In this document: positions 61,113 through 64,000 of the stretch, piece by piece
Numbering within the stretch: the stretch's first letter is position 1
Layout of the letters: the number at the start of each line of letters is the position of its first letter
Source of the DNA: CBDBBY01 sp965203215
GTDB taxonomy: Bacteria; Pseudomonadota; Alphaproteobacteria; Rhodobacterales; Rhodobacteraceae
Assembly: GCA_965203215.1 (NCBI GenBank)
Contig: CBDBBY010000001.1
Span: 2,852,001 to 2,916,000, forward strand
Length of the DNA stretch: 64,000 nt
Direction of reading: 5' to 3'
Notes under the pieces: generated by a model
Database searches by the model: none
Told to the model about the DNA's origin: nothing
The model's input: the letters and a program-made list of their open reading frames with translations, nothing else
Made by a program: the position numbers and the translations under genes

Positions 61113-64000
61113 ATGGCGAATTTCAAGACGAGAGCACGTACTGTTGACATGCTTGGGCGCCAGCAGATTGCAAATGCGTCAACAGCGATAAGCGAGTTGT
61201 TCAAGAACGCTCATGACGCTTACGCTGACCACGCCGAGGTAGACTATTTCCGCTCCGACGGTCTTCTTCTCATTCGGGATGATGGTGTTGGCATGACACC
61301 GGAGGAGTTTGAAAATCGCTGGCTAGTACTCGGTACGGAAAGCAAACATGCTCCGCGCGGCCACAAAGCTGATACCTATCGTCCTTTCGACAAACCTGAA
61401 CGGGCGGTCATGGGCGAGAAGGGAATCGGTCGCCTCGCGATCGCGCTTTTGGGACAACAGGTTCTCATATTGACTCGCGCTGCGCGGAACGGAACAGCGC
61501 ACGATCTGGTCATGTGCTTCATCCATTGGGGCTTGTTCGAAATTCCCGGGGTCAATCTTGAAGATATCGAAATTCCGATAAAACTAATTTCCGGAACATG
61601 TATTCCTACGTTTGAAGATGTTAATGAACTTATTGAAATTACGAAACAGAGCGTTGACGAGTTGTTTGCTGACGATCAGAATCTGTTATATAAACAGATA
61701 ATTAAAGATATATCACATTTTAAGCCGAACCCGAGACATTTGGACGATTTTTTGGGTGGGCTTAGCCTCAAGGATGAAAGAGCCGGAACTCATTTCTACA
61801 TTGCGCCAGCCAACGATGACATTGCCCATGACATTGAACGCCAACGTCAGGAGAACAATAGAGATTTCACAAAATTTCTGCTTGGATTTTCGAACACTGT
61901 GTTCCGAGAAATGCCGCCACCCCCAATAAAAACAGCATTTCGATACTGGCGGACAGACGCCGAAAGCGAAGACCTGATAGGAGATGGTGAGTTTTTTACA
62001 CAGCAAGAACTAGAATCAGCCGATCACAAGATTAGCGGAAGGTTTAACGAATACGGGCAGTTCCATGGTGATATAAGAATTTATGACAAGCTAATCCCTG
62101 GACACGTTATTTCTTGGTCGGGAGGTAAAGGTCGCCCAACCAGTTGCGGTCCGTTTGAAATTGAATTCGGTTATGTCGCCGGTGCGCAACGGGAAAGTAG
62201 CTTACCACCAGATGAATGGAAAAGAATTATAGACAAGTTAAAAAAAATCGGTGGGATTTACGTTTATCGGAATAGGATAAGAATTCTTCCGTATGGAAAT
62301 TCGGATGTCGATTGGCTTAATATCGAGGAACGTAGAACAAAGTCCGCAGCATATTATTTCTTTTCACATAGACGTGTTTTTGGTTCTGTAAATCTGAGTC
62401 GCGAAAGCAACGGTTCATTAAGGGAGAAGGCTGGGCGAGAGGGATTTCAACAAGATAAAGCTTATCGTCAATTGAAGGACATTCTTGAAAATTTATTTCT
62501 GCAGCTTGCCGCGGATTTCTTCAGGGATACTGGAGATCATTCTGAATACTATAATGATCAGCGCTCTGAATTAGAGGGACTGGAACGCGCACGTCGGCGG
62601 CAGGAAAAATTGGCATCTGCAAAACGAAAACGCTTTGTAAAGTCGCTCGACGATTTTTTTGAACGAGTTCATGACAGCCGCCACGAAATAGAGCTTGCAG
62701 ATCTTCGTAAATCTATTTCAAATCAAATGGGCGCTGTGGAGAAAATCAAGGATCCAGAAGAAGCTTCATTTGCATTGCTGGCTATGGAAGATGAAGCAAA
62801 TCTCAAACTTAAGGAGATCCGAGAGAGTTATCGAGTTGTTAAACCCCGCGGGATTGGCTTGCCAAAAACCGTTCAAAGGGATTGGAGTGCCTATGCTTCC
62901 GAGATGGAATGCTTGGAAAAGGGGTTTTTTGGTCCTTTCAGCACAGAGGTGGCGCTGAGAGTCAATAATGCGGCAACCGCAGCGAAGATTCATATCGATC
63001 AAAAAAGGCGCCTTGGTGGGGCAATCCGGCGGCAAGCAGAAATCTGGAGGAAGGCCGTGGAATCGGAAGCACGGCAATTGCGTAAATCAGCGAAAGAGAC
63101 CCGGTCGTCCGCTATAGAGTTTGCCTACGATGCCGTTCGGGAATTGCAAGAAACAATTTCGGCTGTTGAAGTCGATTTTGCACAGAAGGACCTCGTTGAC
63201 CACTCCCATGATGAGGTCGGCCGATTACGTGAAACTTTCCGAAATCGCATTGAGACTGTTGGCAGGAAGAACCGAGATAATATGGCCAAGGCACGGGAGA
63301 TGCTGGCTACGGTATCAAGTGATATTGATCGCGGATTGGAGCTATCTGGGTCCGATATGATCGAAGCAATGGACCAAGAATTGCTGGAACTCAGGGAACA
63401 AGCTGATTCCAATTCCGAAATGGTACAACTCGGAATTGCAATAGCAGTGATCAACCATGAATTTGAATCCGCTATCACGGGCGTACGCCGATCCTTGCGC
63501 GAACTCCGACCTTGGGCCAAATCAAACGAAGGCCTTTTGACTCTGTACCGAGATATCAGAAACAACTTCGACCACTTGGACGGACATCTCAATCTGTTTA
63601 CACCCTTACAACGACGATTGTACCGGAAACCTATTCCTATAAAGGGATCCGATATTACGCATTACTTATACACGCTGTTTGAGGCGCGTCTTAAAAGACA
63701 TCATGTGGATTTTAAAGTAAAAGATGCTTTTCTACGATCCGAAATCATCGGTTTTCCTTCAACAGTTTATCCTGTCTTTGTCAATATTATTGATAACGCT
63801 TTCTTTTGGTTGAAGGACATTGATGACGGTAGGAAAATTATGCTTGATGCCAGTCCGAACGGGTACCAAATTTCAAACAACGGTCCATCAATCAGCCAAA
63901 GGGACACTAGAGCGATCTTTGATCGAGGATTCACTAGGAAGCCGAGTGGGAGGGGGTTAGGTCTCTTCATTTCGAGAAATGCATTGCAAAAAGAAGGGAT
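61113..64000 (+). CDS. Large protein with N- and C-terminal GHKL ATPase domains, partial at window edge
   Basis: The frame is open from ATG 61113 (AGGGTAAGG upstream) through base 64000, at least 962 residues, without stop. The N-terminal GHKL/HSP90-MutL-like ATPase has the N box SELFKNAHDAYA (27-38), G1 box DDGVGM (56-61) and G2 box GEKGIGRLA (101-109). A long middle part, about 450-760, is rich in charged helices. The C-terminus resembles a histidine kinase: INHEFESAITGV with H782, then the N box NIIDNAF (891-897), G1-like ISNNGPSI and IFDRGF...GRGLGLFISRNAL. Proteins with this MutL/MORC-like head occur beside Dcm in restriction-like loci. Phosphotransfer is not shown. Confidence 0.85.
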   Translation, partial: MANFKTRARTVDMLGRQQIANASTAISELFKNAHDAYADHAEVDYFRSDGLLLIRDDGVGMTPEEFENRWLVLGTESKHAPRGHKADTYRPFDKPERAVMGEKGIGRLAIALLGQQVLILTRAARNGTAHDLVMCFIHWGLFEIPGVNLEDIEIPIKLISGTCIPTFEDVNELIEITKQSVDELFADDQNLLYKQIIKDISHFKPNPRHLDDFLGGLSLKDERAGTHFYIAPANDDIAHDIERQRQENNRDFTKFLLGFSNTVFREMPPPPIKTAFRYWRTDAESEDLIGDGEFFTQQELESADHKISGRFNEYGQFHGDIRIYDKLIPGHVISWSGGKGRPTSCGPFEIEFGYVAGAQRESSLPPDEWKRIIDKLKKIGGIYVYRNRIRILPYGNSDVDWLNIEERRTKSAAYYFFSHRRVFGSVNLSRESNGSLREKAGREGFQQDKAYRQLKDILENLFLQLAADFFRDTGDHSEYYNDQRSELEGLERARRRQEKLASAKRKRFVKSLDDFFERVHDSRHEIELADLRKSISNQMGAVEKIKDPEEASFALLAMEDEANLKLKEIRESYRVVKPRGIGLPKTVQRDWSAYASEMECLEKGFFGPFSTEVALRVNNAATAAKIHIDQKRRLGGAIRRQAEIWRKAVESEARQLRKSAKETRSSAIEFAYDAVRELQETISAVEVDFAQKDLVDHSHDEVGRLRETFRNRIETVGRKNRDNMAKAREMLATVSSDIDRGLELSGSDMIEAMDQELLELREQADSNSEMVQLGIAIAVINHEFESAITGVRRSLRELRPWAKSNEGLLTLYRDIRNNFDHLDGHLNLFTPLQRRLYRKPIPIKGSDITHYLYTLFEARLKRHHVDFKVKDAFLRSEIIGFPSTVYPVFVNIIDNAFFWLKDIDDGRKIMLDASPNGYQISNNGPSISQRDTRAIFDRGFTRKPSGRGLGLFISRNALQKEG

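Overview
The window looks like an alphaproteobacterial chromosome. Supporting signs are a class I lysyl-tRNA synthetase, the aerobic-type cobalamin genes cobA/B/M/J/I/L/H, three TRAP transporters, a five-step hut route using HutF and HutG, and GC-rich, tightly packed operons with many 4-base ATGA overlaps. No rRNA, tRNA, CRISPR array or riboswitch was recognised.

Layout. Bases 1-2133: the tail of a TRAP permease and two tandem paralogous surface lipoproteins. Bases 2331-14411: a catabolic island. On the minus strand it has an ABM-like protein, a DinB-like protein, a flavin monooxygenase, HyuA, HyuB and a GntR regulator; on the plus strand an alpha/beta hydrolase, a DctP-DctQ-DctM transporter and an amine-oxidising flavoprotein. 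A 17-bp palindrome sits between the two arms. Bases 14724-18685: AbiEi with a dead AbiEii, an IS5-family scar, a DUF3800 gene and lysK. Bases 19026-26420: cobalamin genes, including a CbiG-CobJ fusion. Bases 26880-29655: a methyltransferase, two toxin-antitoxin loci with broken toxins and another IS5-family scar. Bases 29814-38840: a TRAP transporter with hutU, hutG, hutI, hutF and hutC but no hutH. Bases 38853-44491: a broken UPF0175 gene, an orphan AAA+ ATPase, manC/xanB, and an unusual triplicated leader upstream of a NYN-domain nuclease gene. Bases 45182-46909: a ClC protein lacking the gating glutamate. Bases 47451-56380: a type IVb pilus operon without a pilin gene. Bases 56400-60070: a repeat-rich, more AT-rich region with two MITE-like elements, a 0.5-kb degenerate copy of the start of the pilus operon, parS-like palindromes and a fourth toxin-antitoxin locus with a broken toxin. 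Bases 60072-64000: a cytosine-5 DNA methyltransferase followed by a very long protein with a GHKL ATPase domain at each end, cut by the window edge.

Main points of interest: (i) three 390-bp units at 42.9-43.9 kb, each with a conserved terminator-type RNA directly ahead of a NYN nuclease start; (ii) the methyltransferase plus two-headed GHKL protein, probably the left edge of a restriction-like defence system; (iii) four toxin-antitoxin loci in which every toxin is broken and every antitoxin is open; (iv) a 112-bp TA-flanked MITE whose exact removal restores a toxin reading frame. Several frameshifts are single-base changes, two of them in G runs, so sequencing error must be excluded for those.
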